Origin: Qipengyuania qiaonensis
GTDB taxonomy: Bacteria; Pseudomonadota; Alphaproteobacteria; Sphingomonadales; Sphingomonadaceae
Assembly (NCBI RefSeq): GCF_019711515.1
Contig: NZ_JAIGNO010000005.1
Location: 124,001-188,000 of the forward strand
Length of the DNA stretch: 64,000 nucleotides
Direction of reading: 5' to 3'
Positions within the stretch are counted from its first letter, which is position 1. Every line of letters begins with the position of its first letter. A program made the translations under genes and the position numbers. The notes under the pieces were generated by a model that had not been told where the DNA came from, did no database searches, and saw only the letters and a list, made by a program, of their open reading frames with translations. Positions 8,668 to 17,217 of this stretch are shown in pieces.

Positions 8668-9825
8668 TCACTGGCCCTCCGGTGCGGTCACAACGGTATC
8701 GGGCGCAGTCCTCTGCGCGCGCCGCTGGATTTCCGGCAGCGGCAGGTAAGGCGTGACGTTGTCGGTCTCGACGATGGTCTTGTCGGTCTGGCTCAGCACG
8801 CGTTCCATCGTTTCGTAATACAGACGCTGGCGCGTTACTTGCGGGGCGAGGCGGTACTGTTCGTAGACCTTGTCGAAGGCCTCCGCTTCACCTTCGGCCT
8901 GCGCCAGTACCTGCTGCGCGTAGCCGCGTGCCTGGTTGCGTGCCGCATCGGCGTTCTGTTCGGCGACCTGCACATCGCGGAACGCATCGACGACCTGTGC
9001 AGGCGGATCGGCCTTTTCGATTTCCACGCCAAGTACGCGGACGCCGGCACGGTATCCGTCGAGCGTGCGCTGCATGCGCTCGCGCACGTCCTGTTCGATT
9101 GCAGCGCGGCCCTGACCCGAAAAGGTTTCGTCGAGTTGAGTTTCCGCCACCGAGGCGCGCATGGCCGCCTCGGCTGCCTCGTTCACCGTATCGATGGGAT
9201 CGACGATGCGGAATTTGAAATCGGCCAGGTCCTTGATGTTCCAGCGTACGATATAGCTCAGATCGACGAGGTTCTGGTCGCCGGTCAGGATCAGCTTGGC
9301 CTGACTGTCGCCGCCCGGGATACGAACCGAACGCACGCCTTCGACGTCTTCGACATCCACGGTTTCGATCGGGAAGGGTGCCGTTATGCGCAAGCCCGGT
9401 TGCAGCGTGCGCGTATAATCGCCCAGCGTCTTTACCACGGCCTGCTGCTGAGGACCGATCAGATGGACGCTCGTCGCGACGAGGCCGATACCGACGATCG
9501 CGATGACGGCCAGCGGAAACCAGCTCTTGCCGCCTGGGCGCTGGGGGAAACGGAAATTGGGACCGCCGGGGCCACCGCCGCCGCTGCGGCGCGGGCCTTC
9601 GGGGCCGCGGTTCTTGAAGATATCCTCGATATTCGGGGCACGTCGGCCTTCGTCGCTGCCGCCGGGCGGGAGCCAGGGGTTGCGCGGACCCTTCGGCTTG
9701 TCGCCGCTTTCCGTGCCCGTCGGCTTGTCGCCATCGCCGCCTTGCCCGGAGCCGCCGCCCCAGGGGCTTTTCTTGCCCGCCATCGCCAGGGAAATCCTCT
9801 GTCCGAACCCGTCAAAAATTCTCAT
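8668..9825 (-). CDS. hflK: FtsH protease activity modulator HflK
   Basis: A 385-residue partner of HflC. The cytoplasmic N-terminus is rich in glycine and proline (SPWGGGSGQGGDGDKP and RRSGGGGPGG). One membrane helix (about residues 105-125, SWFPLAVIAIVGIGLVATS) leads into the SPFH domain and an Ala/Gln-rich coiled coil (NADAARNQARGYAQQVLAQA). I chose the ATG at 9825, which has AAGG 7 nt upstream. The internal ATG at 9783 (MAGKKSPWGG) is also possible, with AGAGGA about 11 nt upstream. It is transcribed away from mrp. Confidence 0.93.
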   Translation of the reverse strand: MRIFDGFGQRISLAMAGKKSPWGGGSGQGGDGDKPTGTESGDKPKGPRNPWLPPGGSDEGRRAPNIEDIFKNRGPEGPRRSGGGGPGGPNFRFPQRPGGKSWFPLAVIAIVGIGLVATSVHLIGPQQQAVVKTLGDYTRTLQPGLRITAPFPIETVDVEDVEGVRSVRIPGGDSQAKLILTGDQNLVDLSYIVRWNIKDLADFKFRIVDPIDTVNEAAEAAMRASVAETQLDETFSGQGRAAIEQDVRERMQRTLDGYRAGVRVLGVEIEKADPPAQVVDAFRDVQVAEQNADAARNQARGYAQQVLAQAEGEAEAFDKVYEQYRLAPQVTRQRLYYETMERVLSQTDKTIVETDNVTPYLPLPEIQRRAQRTAPDTVVTAPEGQ

Positions 9826-9901
9826 GCGATACCTTATAGGCGTGGTTCGGCGGAAAAACAGGGGTTGCCGCGCGCTTTTCGATGCTACAGCAGCGCCGCA
9901 C

Positions 9902-10864
9902 ATGAGTTCAATCGACCCGAAATCGCTGTTGCCTGCCAGCATCGCCGAACATGTTGCAACGCTTTCCCTGAAGGGTGGGAGGGCGATCGTCGTGGTCGAT
10001 GCAGCCGGGCTGAACGAACAGCAACGTGACGAGATCAAGCGCTCGATCGACACCGCCTTGTCCGCTCGGGACGATGTTGCGGAAGTCCGGGTCGTGTTGA
10101 CGGCAGAGCGCAAGCAGCGCCGACTTATCGCGATCGGCAGTGGCAAGGGCGGAGTGGGCAAGTCGACGCTGACTGCCAATCTGGCGATCGCCCTCGGTCG
10201 CGCAGGGCGCAGGGTCGGACTGGTCGACGCCGATATCTACGGCCCTTCGCAGCCGGTCATATTCGGCAATCAGGGCCAGAAGCCGGTCGCGCGCGATGAA
10301 AAGCTGGTCCCGGTCGAAAGCGCCTTTGGCATCCCCGTGCTCTCCATGGGGCACCTCGTCGAACCGGGTCGCGCATTGGCTTGGCGGGGGCCGATGGCTG
10401 GCAATGCCCTGTCACAGCTGGTCGACGCGCACTGGGGCGATATCGATACGCTGCTGGTGGACCTGCCGCCGGGGACGGGCGATGTGCAGCTTACCATGCT
10501 CCAGCGGTTCAAGCCGGCGGGGGCGGTACTGGTTTCCACTCCGCAGGACCTTGCGCTGATCGACGCGGCGCGCGCCGGGCAGTTGTTCGATCAGGCGGAA
10601 GTGCCCGTCATCGGGCTGGTCGAGAACATGGCTGGTTATGCCTGTCCGCATTGCGGCGAGGTTTCCGATCCGTTCGGCAAGGGCGGGGTCGAGACCGCGG
10701 CCGAACGCCTCGAATTGCCCTTTCTCGGGCGCATCCCTCTGGATCTGGCCATCCGCGAGGGGAGCGACAGGGGCACGCCACCTGCCGCGGGCGACGATGC
10801 GCTTGCCCGGCCGTTTCACGACATTGCCGCCAAGGTCGACGCATGGATTGGCGCGACAAGCTAG
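9902..10864 (+). CDS. mrp: Mrp/NBP35-family iron-sulfur cluster carrier ATPase
   Basis: A 320-residue P-loop ATPase of the ApbC/Mrp type, which transfers Fe-S clusters to client proteins. An N-terminal DUF59-like part (about residues 1-75) is short and divergent. The deviant Walker A GSGKGGVGKST follows at about residues 79-89, with the Mrp signature VDADIYGPSQP and the cluster-binding CxxC in YACPHCGE near residue 244. The start at 9902 was chosen over the long upstream open frame, which runs through the opposite-strand hflK. The downstream molybdopterin enzyme gene begins 22 bp inside its 3' end. Such enzymes need Fe-S or cofactor delivery, so the coupling may be functional. Confidence 0.94.
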   Translation: MSSIDPKSLLPASIAEHVATLSLKGGRAIVVVDAAGLNEQQRDEIKRSIDTALSARDDVAEVRVVLTAERKQRRLIAIGSGKGGVGKSTLTANLAIALGRAGRRVGLVDADIYGPSQPVIFGNQGQKPVARDEKLVPVESAFGIPVLSMGHLVEPGRALAWRGPMAGNALSQLVDAHWGDIDTLLVDLPPGTGDVQLTMLQRFKPAGAVLVSTPQDLALIDAARAGQLFDQAEVPVIGLVENMAGYACPHCGEVSDPFGKGGVETAAERLELPFLGRIPLDLAIREGSDRGTPPAAGDDALARPFHDIAAKVDAWIGATS

Positions 10865-13140
10865 GCGATTTTCCGGTCACCCGTCGGCAATTGGTCGCGG
10901 GTGCATTGGTCGGCGGCGGCCTGGCCGTCGCCTGGTGGCTGTGGCCGCGACATTATTCAAGCCCGCTCGCACCCGGCCCGGACGAGCGTGACTTCGGTGG
11001 ATGGATCACTATCGGGCGCGATGGCGTCGTTACGGTGGCCGTTCCCCAGCTGGAAATGGGACAGGGGATCACGACCGTTCTGGCGCAGGTCGTGGCAGTC
11101 GAGCTCGGTGCGGACTGGCGGCAGATCGCGGTGGAACCTGCGCCTCCTTCGGGTCTCTACGCCAATATTCCGCTGGCTGCGAAATGGGCTCCGCTGTGGT
11201 CTAATCTGCCGGCATTCGCCAGCGATCCCGACAGCCGATTGGCCGAGAATTTCGCTCGCAAGAGCGCATTCATAGCGACGGCCGACGGCATGTCGCTGAG
11301 CGGATACGAAACGCCCTTGCGGGAGGCTGCGGCAAGTGCCCGGGCATTGCTGGCCATGGCCGCGGCAGCGCGCTGGGGTGTCGATTGGGAGGAGTGCGAA
11401 GTCGAGCGCGGATTGGTGCGGCATGGCGAACAGGAGCTGGGTTTCGGCAAACTGGCCGAGGCAGCAGCGGAACTCGAACCGCCCGATCCGCCACCCTTGA
11501 AGGTCGAGCCGGCTGCAGAAGATCCTTCTCCGATCGAAGCCGAACTTGCCCCTTCATTTCCTCGCCTCGATCTCCCCGCCAAGGTCGATGGCAGCTTCCT
11601 TTTTGCCGGCGATATCCGTCTGCCGGGAATGGTCTATGCTTCGATCAGGCATGGGCCGCTGGGCAATACCGATCTCGTGCGCTTCGACACGAAGGCAATT
11701 TCCGGGCTGAAGGGCCTTGTCGCGGTGGTGAAATCCAAGCGCTATCTGGCAGTCGTTGCTGAAAGCTGGTGGATCGCCGAGCAGGCCCTCAAGTCGATGC
11801 GTCCCGTCTTCGGCGGCCCCGGATCGGTCGAGAGCGTTGCGGCTTTGGAGGCACTGGAAGCGGCGCATGAAACGACCGATCTCGAGCGTATTGTGGAGGT
11901 GGGCGATGCCGATGGCCTGCTTGCGCGGCCAGACCATGCGGAAACCTATATGGTCGCGCCTGCCGTTCATGCCGCCATCGAAACCGCCAGCGCAACCGCG
12001 CGCTACGATGGTACGACGCTTGAGCTGTGGATCGCCGCGCAGGCGCCCGAACTGACCCGGCGCGCTGCGGCGAAAGCGATAGGAATCTCGCCGCAGGACG
12101 TCGTTCTCTACCCCACGGCAGCGGGCGGCAGCTTCGATGCACGACTGGAGCGGCGTCACGCTATTGAGGCCGCCCAGATCGCCGAGCAAATCGGACGGCC
12201 CGTCCAGCTGACCTGGCCGCGCGTGCAGGAGTTCCAGTCGATCCCCGTTCGCACGCCGGTCAGTGCCCGGCTGGAAGCAGCCTTCGTGCCGACGAGCGGA
12301 GGACGCATCGCGGCCTGGCGTACGCGTCTCGCCATGCCGGCTACGGTTCGCGAGTTTGGCAACAGATTGTTCGACAACATGACGGCAGAGGCCGCGGCCG
12401 AGCGTTCGGAGGGCGAAGCCGATGTGCTTGCCTGCGAAGGTGCGGTGCCGCCCTATCCCATCGAGAACGTGGCGATCGATCACCTTCCGGTATCGTTGCC
12501 TTTTCCTACCGGGCGCATGCGGGGCAATGCAGCGGCATACAACGCCTTCTTCACCGAAAGCTTTATCGACGAACTGGCCGAGCGAGCCGGGCGCGACCCC
12601 TTTCTCTATCGCATGGAGATGCTGGGGCAGTCCCCGCGCATGGCCGACACGCTGCGTCGCGCCACTCGGCTGGCGAGCTGGGATGGCGGTCGACGCGGGA
12701 CGGGCCAGGGTCTCGCCATGGTGCGTATGGGGTCGCCGGACGGCGGTGGACGGATCGCTTGCGTGGCGCAGGCTTCCTTGGGCGAGGGCGGCGTGCGGGT
12801 GACGAAACTTCATGCAGCCGTCGATATCGGCCGCGTCGTCAATCACGACATCGCCCGCCAGCAGATCGAAGGCGGGTTGATCTTCGGCCTGTCGCTCGCG
12901 ACGGGTTCGAGCATTGCCTATGAAGACGGCAAACCGGTTCCCAATCGTCTGTCGGGTCTCGCACTCCCCACTCTGGCCGACTGCCCCGAAATCGTGATCG
13001 AGTTCGTTACCGGCGACGGCCCGGCCTTCGATCCGGGCGAACTGGGCGTGGCGGTAGCGCCGCCGGCCATCGCCAATGCCCTTTACTCCGCGACCGGAGT
13101 GCGCTTTCGCCGACTGCCATTGCTTTCGGAGGGTTTATGA
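10843..13140 (+). CDS. Molybdopterin-binding aldehyde/xanthine dehydrogenase-family subunit (IorB-like), exported
   Basis: A 765-residue large subunit of the xanthine oxidase family, closest in layout to isoquinoline 1-oxidoreductase beta subunit (IorB). The N-terminus has twin arginines before a hydrophobic stretch (TRRQLVAGALVGGGLAVAW), a likely Tat signal for export of the folded cofactor enzyme. The motif QLEMGQGITTVLAQVVAVEL near residue 70 and the repeated aldehyde dehydrogenase/molybdopterin halves are typical. The small [2Fe-2S] subunit (IorA) is not next to it, which is unusual. It overlaps mrp by 22 bp and its stop overlaps the hemH start (ATGA), so the three are one operon. The substrate is unknown. 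Confidence 0.85.
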   Translation: MDWRDKLGDFPVTRRQLVAGALVGGGLAVAWWLWPRHYSSPLAPGPDERDFGGWITIGRDGVVTVAVPQLEMGQGITTVLAQVVAVELGADWRQIAVEPAPPSGLYANIPLAAKWAPLWSNLPAFASDPDSRLAENFARKSAFIATADGMSLSGYETPLREAAASARALLAMAAAARWGVDWEECEVERGLVRHGEQELGFGKLAEAAAELEPPDPPPLKVEPAAEDPSPIEAELAPSFPRLDLPAKVDGSFLFAGDIRLPGMVYASIRHGPLGNTDLVRFDTKAISGLKGLVAVVKSKRYLAVVAESWWIAEQALKSMRPVFGGPGSVESVAALEALEAAHETTDLERIVEVGDADGLLARPDHAETYMVAPAVHAAIETASATARYDGTTLELWIAAQAPELTRRAAAKAIGISPQDVVLYPTAAGGSFDARLERRHAIEAAQIAEQIGRPVQLTWPRVQEFQSIPVRTPVSARLEAAFVPTSGGRIAAWRTRLAMPATVREFGNRLFDNMTAEAAAERSEGEADVLACEGAVPPYPIENVAIDHLPVSLPFPTGRMRGNAAAYNAFFTESFIDELAERAGRDPFLYRMEMLGQSPRMADTLRRATRLASWDGGRRGTGQGLAMVRMGSPDGGGRIACVAQASLGEGGVRVTKLHAAVDIGRVVNHDIARQQIEGGLIFGLSLATGSSIAYEDGKPVPNRLSGLALPTLADCPEIVIEFVTGDGPAFDPGELGVAVAPPAIANALYSATGVRFRRLPLLSEGL

Positions 13141-14165
13141 CCTGGCGCGACCAACAGCTACCGGCCGATCACCCACCCGTGAAATCGGGCGGCATCGGGG
13201 TGCTGATTGTCAATCTCGGCACGCCCGACGCACCCGAACCGGGGCCGGTAAAGCAATATCTTGCCGAGTTTCTGTCCGATCGCCGCGTGGTCGAAATTCC
13301 CGCCATCGTCTGGCAGCCGATCCTGCGTAGCATTGTTCTCAACACGCGCCCGAAGAAGAGCGCGCATGCCTATGGACAGGTCTGGACGCAGGAAGGATCG
13401 CCGCTGGCGGTCATCACCCGCCAGCAGGCCGAAGCCATGCAGACGCGATTGGGTGAGGGCGTTCGTGTCGACTGGGCGATGCGCTACGGCACACCATCGA
13501 TCCCCGACCGACTGCAGGCCCTCATGGATGCCGGGTACGAGCGGATCCTGCTCGCGCCGCTCTATCCGCAATACAGCGCCGCCACGACCGCCACGGTTGT
13601 GGACAAGGCTGCGGATTATCTGCGCACAATGCGTTGGCAACCTGCGTTGCGCACCATGCCGCCCTATCACGACGATCCCGCCTATATCGACGCACTGGCC
13701 GCGGATATCGGGAGACAACTCGATGCACTGGATTTCGAACCCGAGGTGCTGCTGCTGAGCTTCCACGGCATGCCCGAGCGCACCCTGCACCTGGGCGATC
13801 CGTATCACTGCCAGTGCCAGAAAACCTCGCGGTTGCTGCAGGATAGGTTGCGGCGCCCCGGTCTGAAAATCCGCACCACCTTCCAGTCCCGCTTCGGTCG
13901 TGCAAAGTGGCTCGAACCCGCGACCGATGCGGTGCTCGCGCAAGAGGCGGGGGCGGGCACGAAGCGCCTCGCAATCGCCGCGCCCGGCTTTTCCGCCGAT
14001 TGCCTCGAAACGCTGGAAGAGCTTGCGATTCAGGGGCGCGAGCAATTCACGGAGGCTGGGGGAGAGCGGTTTGCGGCACTGTCTTGTCTCAATACTTCCG
14101 GAGCCGGGCTCGCCATGCTGGAAACCCTGTTGCGGCGCGAATTGTCAGGGTGGATTAACGGCTAG
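13137..14165 (+). CDS. hemH: Ferrochelatase
   Basis: A 342-residue ferrochelatase, which inserts iron into protoporphyrin IX to make heme. It starts GVLIVNLGTPDAPEPGPVKQYL, as the family does. The active-site histidine segment LLLSFHGMPERTLHLGDPYHCQC lies at about residues 202-224, and the conserved glutamate region near the C-terminus (APGFSADCLETLEEL) is present. The start overlaps the preceding stop (ATGA). It is followed by a cytochrome P450, a heme protein, and this bacterium also carries a heme oxygenase, but no co-regulation is visible. Confidence 0.95.
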   Translation: MTWRDQQLPADHPPVKSGGIGVLIVNLGTPDAPEPGPVKQYLAEFLSDRRVVEIPAIVWQPILRSIVLNTRPKKSAHAYGQVWTQEGSPLAVITRQQAEAMQTRLGEGVRVDWAMRYGTPSIPDRLQALMDAGYERILLAPLYPQYSAATTATVVDKAADYLRTMRWQPALRTMPPYHDDPAYIDALAADIGRQLDALDFEPEVLLLSFHGMPERTLHLGDPYHCQCQKTSRLLQDRLRRPGLKIRTTFQSRFGRAKWLEPATDAVLAQEAGAGTKRLAIAAPGFSADCLETLEELAIQGREQFTEAGGERFAALSCLNTSGAGLAMLETLLRRELSGWING

Positions 14166-14170
14166 ACATT

Positions 14171-14188
14171 ACTTACACTGCGGTAAGT
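14171..14188. promoter_or_regulatory. Operator-like palindrome before the P450 gene
   Basis: ACTTAC (14171-14176) and GTAAGT (14183-14188) form a perfect inverted repeat with a 6-bp spacer, 16 bp upstream of the P450 start codon. The size and position fit a TetR/AcrR-type operator. No regulator gene of that type lies nearby, so the partner is unknown. Confidence 0.4.
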
Positions 14189-14204
14189 TGTCAGGAGCTA
14201 CCTT

Positions 14205-15608
14205 ATGGCCTCGCTCGCCGCGCACCAATCTGCTGCAGTCGCCCCGTCCCACTGGACGGAAGGCAATCCTTCCGAAGATGCGCTCGCCCATATTCCGGGA
14301 GAGAAGGGCTGGCCGCTCGTCGGCAACACGTTCAAAATGCTTGCCGATCCGCATGGCGTGGTCGGGGCGATGGTCGCGCGATATGGCCGGGTCTACAAGA
14401 ACAGGGCGTTCGGCGGGTGGACCGTCGCGCTGATCGGGGCCGATGCCAACGAACTGGTGCTGTTCGACCGCGACAAGCTGTTTTCCTCCGAACAGGGCTG
14501 GGGACCGATTCTCGACCAGCTATTCCCGCGAGGTCTGATGCTCATCGATTTCGACCATCATCGCGCCGACCGCCGGGCGTTGTCGATCGCTTTCAAGCCC
14601 GAACCGATGCGGCATTACACGGGCGCACTCAATCGTGGCATCGCCAGACGCGTAGCGGAATGGGGCGGTGGCACGATGTGCTTTTACCCTGCGATCAAGG
14701 AACTCACGCTCGATCTCGCGGCGGACAGTTTCATCGGCATACCCTGGGGACCCGAAGCGGACCGGATCAACCGCGCCTTTGTCGATATGGTGCAGGCCAG
14801 CGTCGCTCCGGTGCGCAAGCCGCTGCCCTTCACCCAGATGAAGAAGGGTGTCGACGGGCGCGCTTTCCTGGTCGACTATTTCACCAAGGAAACCCACCGC
14901 CGCCGGGCAGAAGGCGGCGGGCAGGACATGTTCAGCCAGTTCGCCACCGCCGAGTACGAGGATGGCAGCCTGATGCCGGTCGAGGAGGTGGTCGACCACA
15001 TGAACTTCCTGATGATGGCCGCGCACGACACCATTACGTCGAGTGCGACCTCGCTGTTATGGCTGCTCGCCAAACATCCCGAGTGGCAGGAGAAACTACG
15101 CACGGAGATAGAAGCCGTCACCGGCGGCGCGGATGCAAATGGCAAGCCGCGCGATCTGGCCTACGACGATCTCGGCAAGCTCGAACTGACCGAAATGGCG
15201 TTCAAGGAGGCTCTGCGCTTTGTCCCGCCCGTGCCTTCCATGCCCCGCCGCGCGCTGCGCGAATTCGAGTATGGCGGCTACACGATCCCGGCTGGCACGC
15301 CTGTCAGTATCAACATCCACTGGACGCACCACAGCGAGGAATACTGGGACGAACCGGAAAAGTTCGATCCGCTGCGCTTTACGCCCGACAAGGTGAAGGC
15401 GCGGCACAAATACGCCTGGGTCCCCTTCGGCGGAGGCGCGCATATGTGTCTCGGCCTGCATTTCGCCTATATGCAGGTGAAGATCCTGATGGCGCAGTTG
15501 CTGCCGCGCTATCGTGTTGAACTGACCGATGGCGACCCGGACTGGCAGGCCTGGCCGATCCCCAAACCGAAAGATGGGCTGAAGATCGCGCTCAAGCCCA
15601 TCTCCTAG
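14205..15608 (+). CDS. Cytochrome P450
   Basis: A 467-residue soluble-type monooxygenase. It begins with a proline-rich turn region (HIPGEKGWPLVGNTFKML). The I-helix has AHDTITSS, a variant of the AGxDTT oxygen-activation motif. The K-helix ExxR is EALR (about residue 340). The heme loop FGGGAHMCLG places the axial cysteine near residue 415. The length and the absence of a membrane anchor resemble bacterial CYP families related to fatty acid or retinoid hydroxylases. The substrate is not predictable. The redox partners (ferredoxin and its reductase) are not in the window. A palindrome overlaps its promoter region. The preceding gene makes heme. Confidence 0.92.
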   Translation: MASLAAHQSAAVAPSHWTEGNPSEDALAHIPGEKGWPLVGNTFKMLADPHGVVGAMVARYGRVYKNRAFGGWTVALIGADANELVLFDRDKLFSSEQGWGPILDQLFPRGLMLIDFDHHRADRRALSIAFKPEPMRHYTGALNRGIARRVAEWGGGTMCFYPAIKELTLDLAADSFIGIPWGPEADRINRAFVDMVQASVAPVRKPLPFTQMKKGVDGRAFLVDYFTKETHRRRAEGGGQDMFSQFATAEYEDGSLMPVEEVVDHMNFLMMAAHDTITSSATSLLWLLAKHPEWQEKLRTEIEAVTGGADANGKPRDLAYDDLGKLELTEMAFKEALRFVPPVPSMPRRALREFEYGGYTIPAGTPVSINIHWTHHSEEYWDEPEKFDPLRFTPDKVKARHKYAWVPFGGGAHMCLGLHFAYMQVKILMAQLLPRYRVELTDGDPDWQAWPIPKPKDGLKIALKPIS

Positions 15609-15684
15609 TCGTTGCGAGCTTAGCGAAACAATCCACGGAATAGTCCTATGGATTGCCGCGTCGCCTGCGGCTCCACGCAATGAC
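15608..15684. repeat. Palindromic dispersed repeat of the GTCATTGCGAG type
   Basis: The segment starts GTCGTTGCGAGC and ends CACGCAATGAC, with the inner arms CAATCCA (15629-15635) and TGGATTG (about 15648-15654). This is the layout of the short palindromic intergenic repeats (GTCATTGCGAGC...GCAATGAC) that are scattered in many alphaproteobacteria and other bacteria. It directly follows the P450 stop codon. I see no second copy in this window. Confidence 0.6.
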
Positions 15685-15693
15685 CGATGCTAC

Positions 15694-15852
15694 TCAGAAA
15701 TCTATAGCGATGCCGTCCTTCACCCAGTCGCCATAGCGGGTGGGGCTCAACTCTTCCTCGTCCTTGCCCTTTTTCGGTTCGGGCGGGGGATCGTTGGTCC
15801 AGTGCGAGGGCTTTTCGAATCCCTCCGGGCGTTTGCTCGCGCGTTTCGACAT
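15694..15852 (-). CDS. Succinate dehydrogenase assembly factor 4-like protein (DUF1674)
   Basis: A 52-residue protein. The C-terminal signature RYGDWVKDGIAIDF is diagnostic for DUF1674/SdhAF4, the small factor that binds flavinylated SdhA during assembly of respiratory complex II. The N-terminal half is basic and proline-rich and probably disordered. The start at 15852 gives the family's usual small size. It lies between the P450 (convergent) and rsmB (divergent, 57 bp away). No sdh genes are in the window. Genes of this size are easily missed, so its presence is worth recording. Confidence 0.85.
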   Translation of the reverse strand: MSKRASKRPEGFEKPSHWTNDPPPEPKKGKDEEELSPTRYGDWVKDGIAIDF

Positions 15853-15909
15853 GGCCCCAAGATGATGGTGCTGGCGGCTTTGCGCAAGTCCGCGTAAGGC
15901 GCCCGGCCA

Positions 15910-17142
15910 ATGGCCCAACCCCAAGGTATCCATGCCCGCCGCGCGGCACTGCGTCTGCTCGATGCAGTGCTGCGCCGCGGCGAAACGCTCGACATCGCGT
16001 TCAACGGTGCCACGAAGGACGTGCGCAAGTTCGAGGACAAGGCGCTTGCCCGCGCCATCGCCAGCGAGGTGCTGCGGTGGCTGACCGATCTCGACGCACT
16101 GATCGACAGCGCCACGAAAAAGCCGCTGCCAGACGATGCCAAGGTACGCACCGTTCTGCGCATGATGCTGGCGCAATGGCTCCGGCTCGATACACCGCCG
16201 CATGCGGTGGTGGCGACGGGACTGGATCTGCTCGCGGGCGGTCCGCGCAGATTGGCACATGGCGTCTTCTCCACGCTCACCAAGCGCGAGGCCGCGCTTC
16301 CCGATGTCCCGACAATGCCCGTCGAGGTGGCTGCGCGCTGGGGCGACCGCACGCCTGCTATCGCCGCCGGCCTCGCCGAGCCCCCGCCGCTCGATCTGAC
16401 CCTGCGCAATCCGGCCGAGACCGAACACTGGCAGGCGAAGATGTCCGCCGACAGCCTGCTGCCCGGGCATTTGCGCCTGCCGCGCGGCGAAAATGTCGAA
16501 AAGCTGCCCGGTTTCGCCGACGGTGCGTGGTGGGTGCAGGACCTCGCCGCATCGCTTCCGGCGCGCCTGCTTGGACAGGGCGAGGGCCGGCACGTGCTGG
16601 ACCTGTGCGCTGCACCCGGCGGCAAGACGCTGCAGCTGGTGGCGCAGGGCTGGAAAGTTACCGCGCTCGATATCTCCAAGCGCCGGCTGGACCTGCTGAA
16701 GGCCAATCTCAAGCGAACGGGTCTCAAGGCCAGCACCGTGCGCGCCGACGCACTGACATGGGAGCCGAAGCACCAGTTCGACGCAATTCTGCTGGACGCA
16801 CCCTGCACCGCCACCGGCACCGCCCGCCGCCATCCCGACGTCCTTCACCGCATCGGCCATCGCCAGATCGAGGAGATGGCTGAGTTGCAGAAGGCATTGG
16901 TGGAGCGTGTGCAGGCCTGGCTAAAGCCGGGCGGAACGCTGGTCTATGCAACCTGCTCGCTGGAGCGCGAAGAGGGCGAAGCCCGGGCAGCGGCTGTCGA
17001 TCTGACCGCAGCTCCGATCCTGGCCTCCGAATTGCCAACCGGGCTGACATCCACCGAAGAAGGGTGGCTGCGTACCGATCCCGGAATGCTTCCCGACGCA
17101 GGCGGCCTCGACGGATTTTTCGTCGCGCGCTGGATCAGGTAG
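15910..17142 (+). CDS. rsmB: 16S rRNA (cytosine967-C5)-methyltransferase RsmB
   Basis: A 410-residue RNA m5C methyltransferase. The N-terminal helical domain (about residues 1-135) resembles the RNA-binding factor NusB. The SAM-binding motif is DLCAAPGGKTLQL (about residues 234-246). Motif IV LLDAPCTATGTARRHPD and motif VI YATCSLEREEGE supply the two cysteines used for product release and catalysis. Alternatives within the NOL1/NOP2/Sun family exist, but the NusB-like N-terminus favours RsmB. AAGG lies 10 nt before the start. It is followed by a GC-rich hairpin. Confidence 0.92.
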   Translation: MAQPQGIHARRAALRLLDAVLRRGETLDIAFNGATKDVRKFEDKALARAIASEVLRWLTDLDALIDSATKKPLPDDAKVRTVLRMMLAQWLRLDTPPHAVVATGLDLLAGGPRRLAHGVFSTLTKREAALPDVPTMPVEVAARWGDRTPAIAAGLAEPPPLDLTLRNPAETEHWQAKMSADSLLPGHLRLPRGENVEKLPGFADGAWWVQDLAASLPARLLGQGEGRHVLDLCAAPGGKTLQLVAQGWKVTALDISKRRLDLLKANLKRTGLKASTVRADALTWEPKHQFDAILLDAPCTATGTARRHPDVLHRIGHRQIEEMAELQKALVERVQAWLKPGGTLVYATCSLEREEGEARAAAVDLTAAPILASELPTGLTSTEEGWLRTDPGMLPDAGGLDGFFVARWIR

Positions 17143-17169
17143 CGATGCTTAGCCGCAGTCGATAAAACG

Positions 17170-17197
17170 GGCCGCCGGAGCGCGAACTCCGGCGGCC
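17170..17197. terminator. Hairpin between converging rsmB and TonB receptor genes
   Basis: GGCCGCCGGAG (17170-17180) and CTCCGGCGGCC (17187-17197) form a perfect 11-bp stem with a 6-nt loop, 28 bp past rsmB and 21 bp before the stop of the opposite gene. There is no clear T tract, so it may act as a bidirectional end or an mRNA-stabilising hairpin. Confidence 0.6.
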
Positions 17198-17217
17198 TCG
17201 TCCTAACATCGCTGCAA

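Noticed and set aside
8659-10029. Plus-strand open frame of 456 codons across hflK
   Set aside because: Antisense shadow of hflK and unlike any family.
11554-12846. Long minus-strand open frame (430 codons) within the molybdopterin dehydrogenase gene
   Set aside because: It is a shadow of the real plus-strand gene in GC-rich DNA. The protein has no recognisable domain and is rich in Arg, His and Gly.
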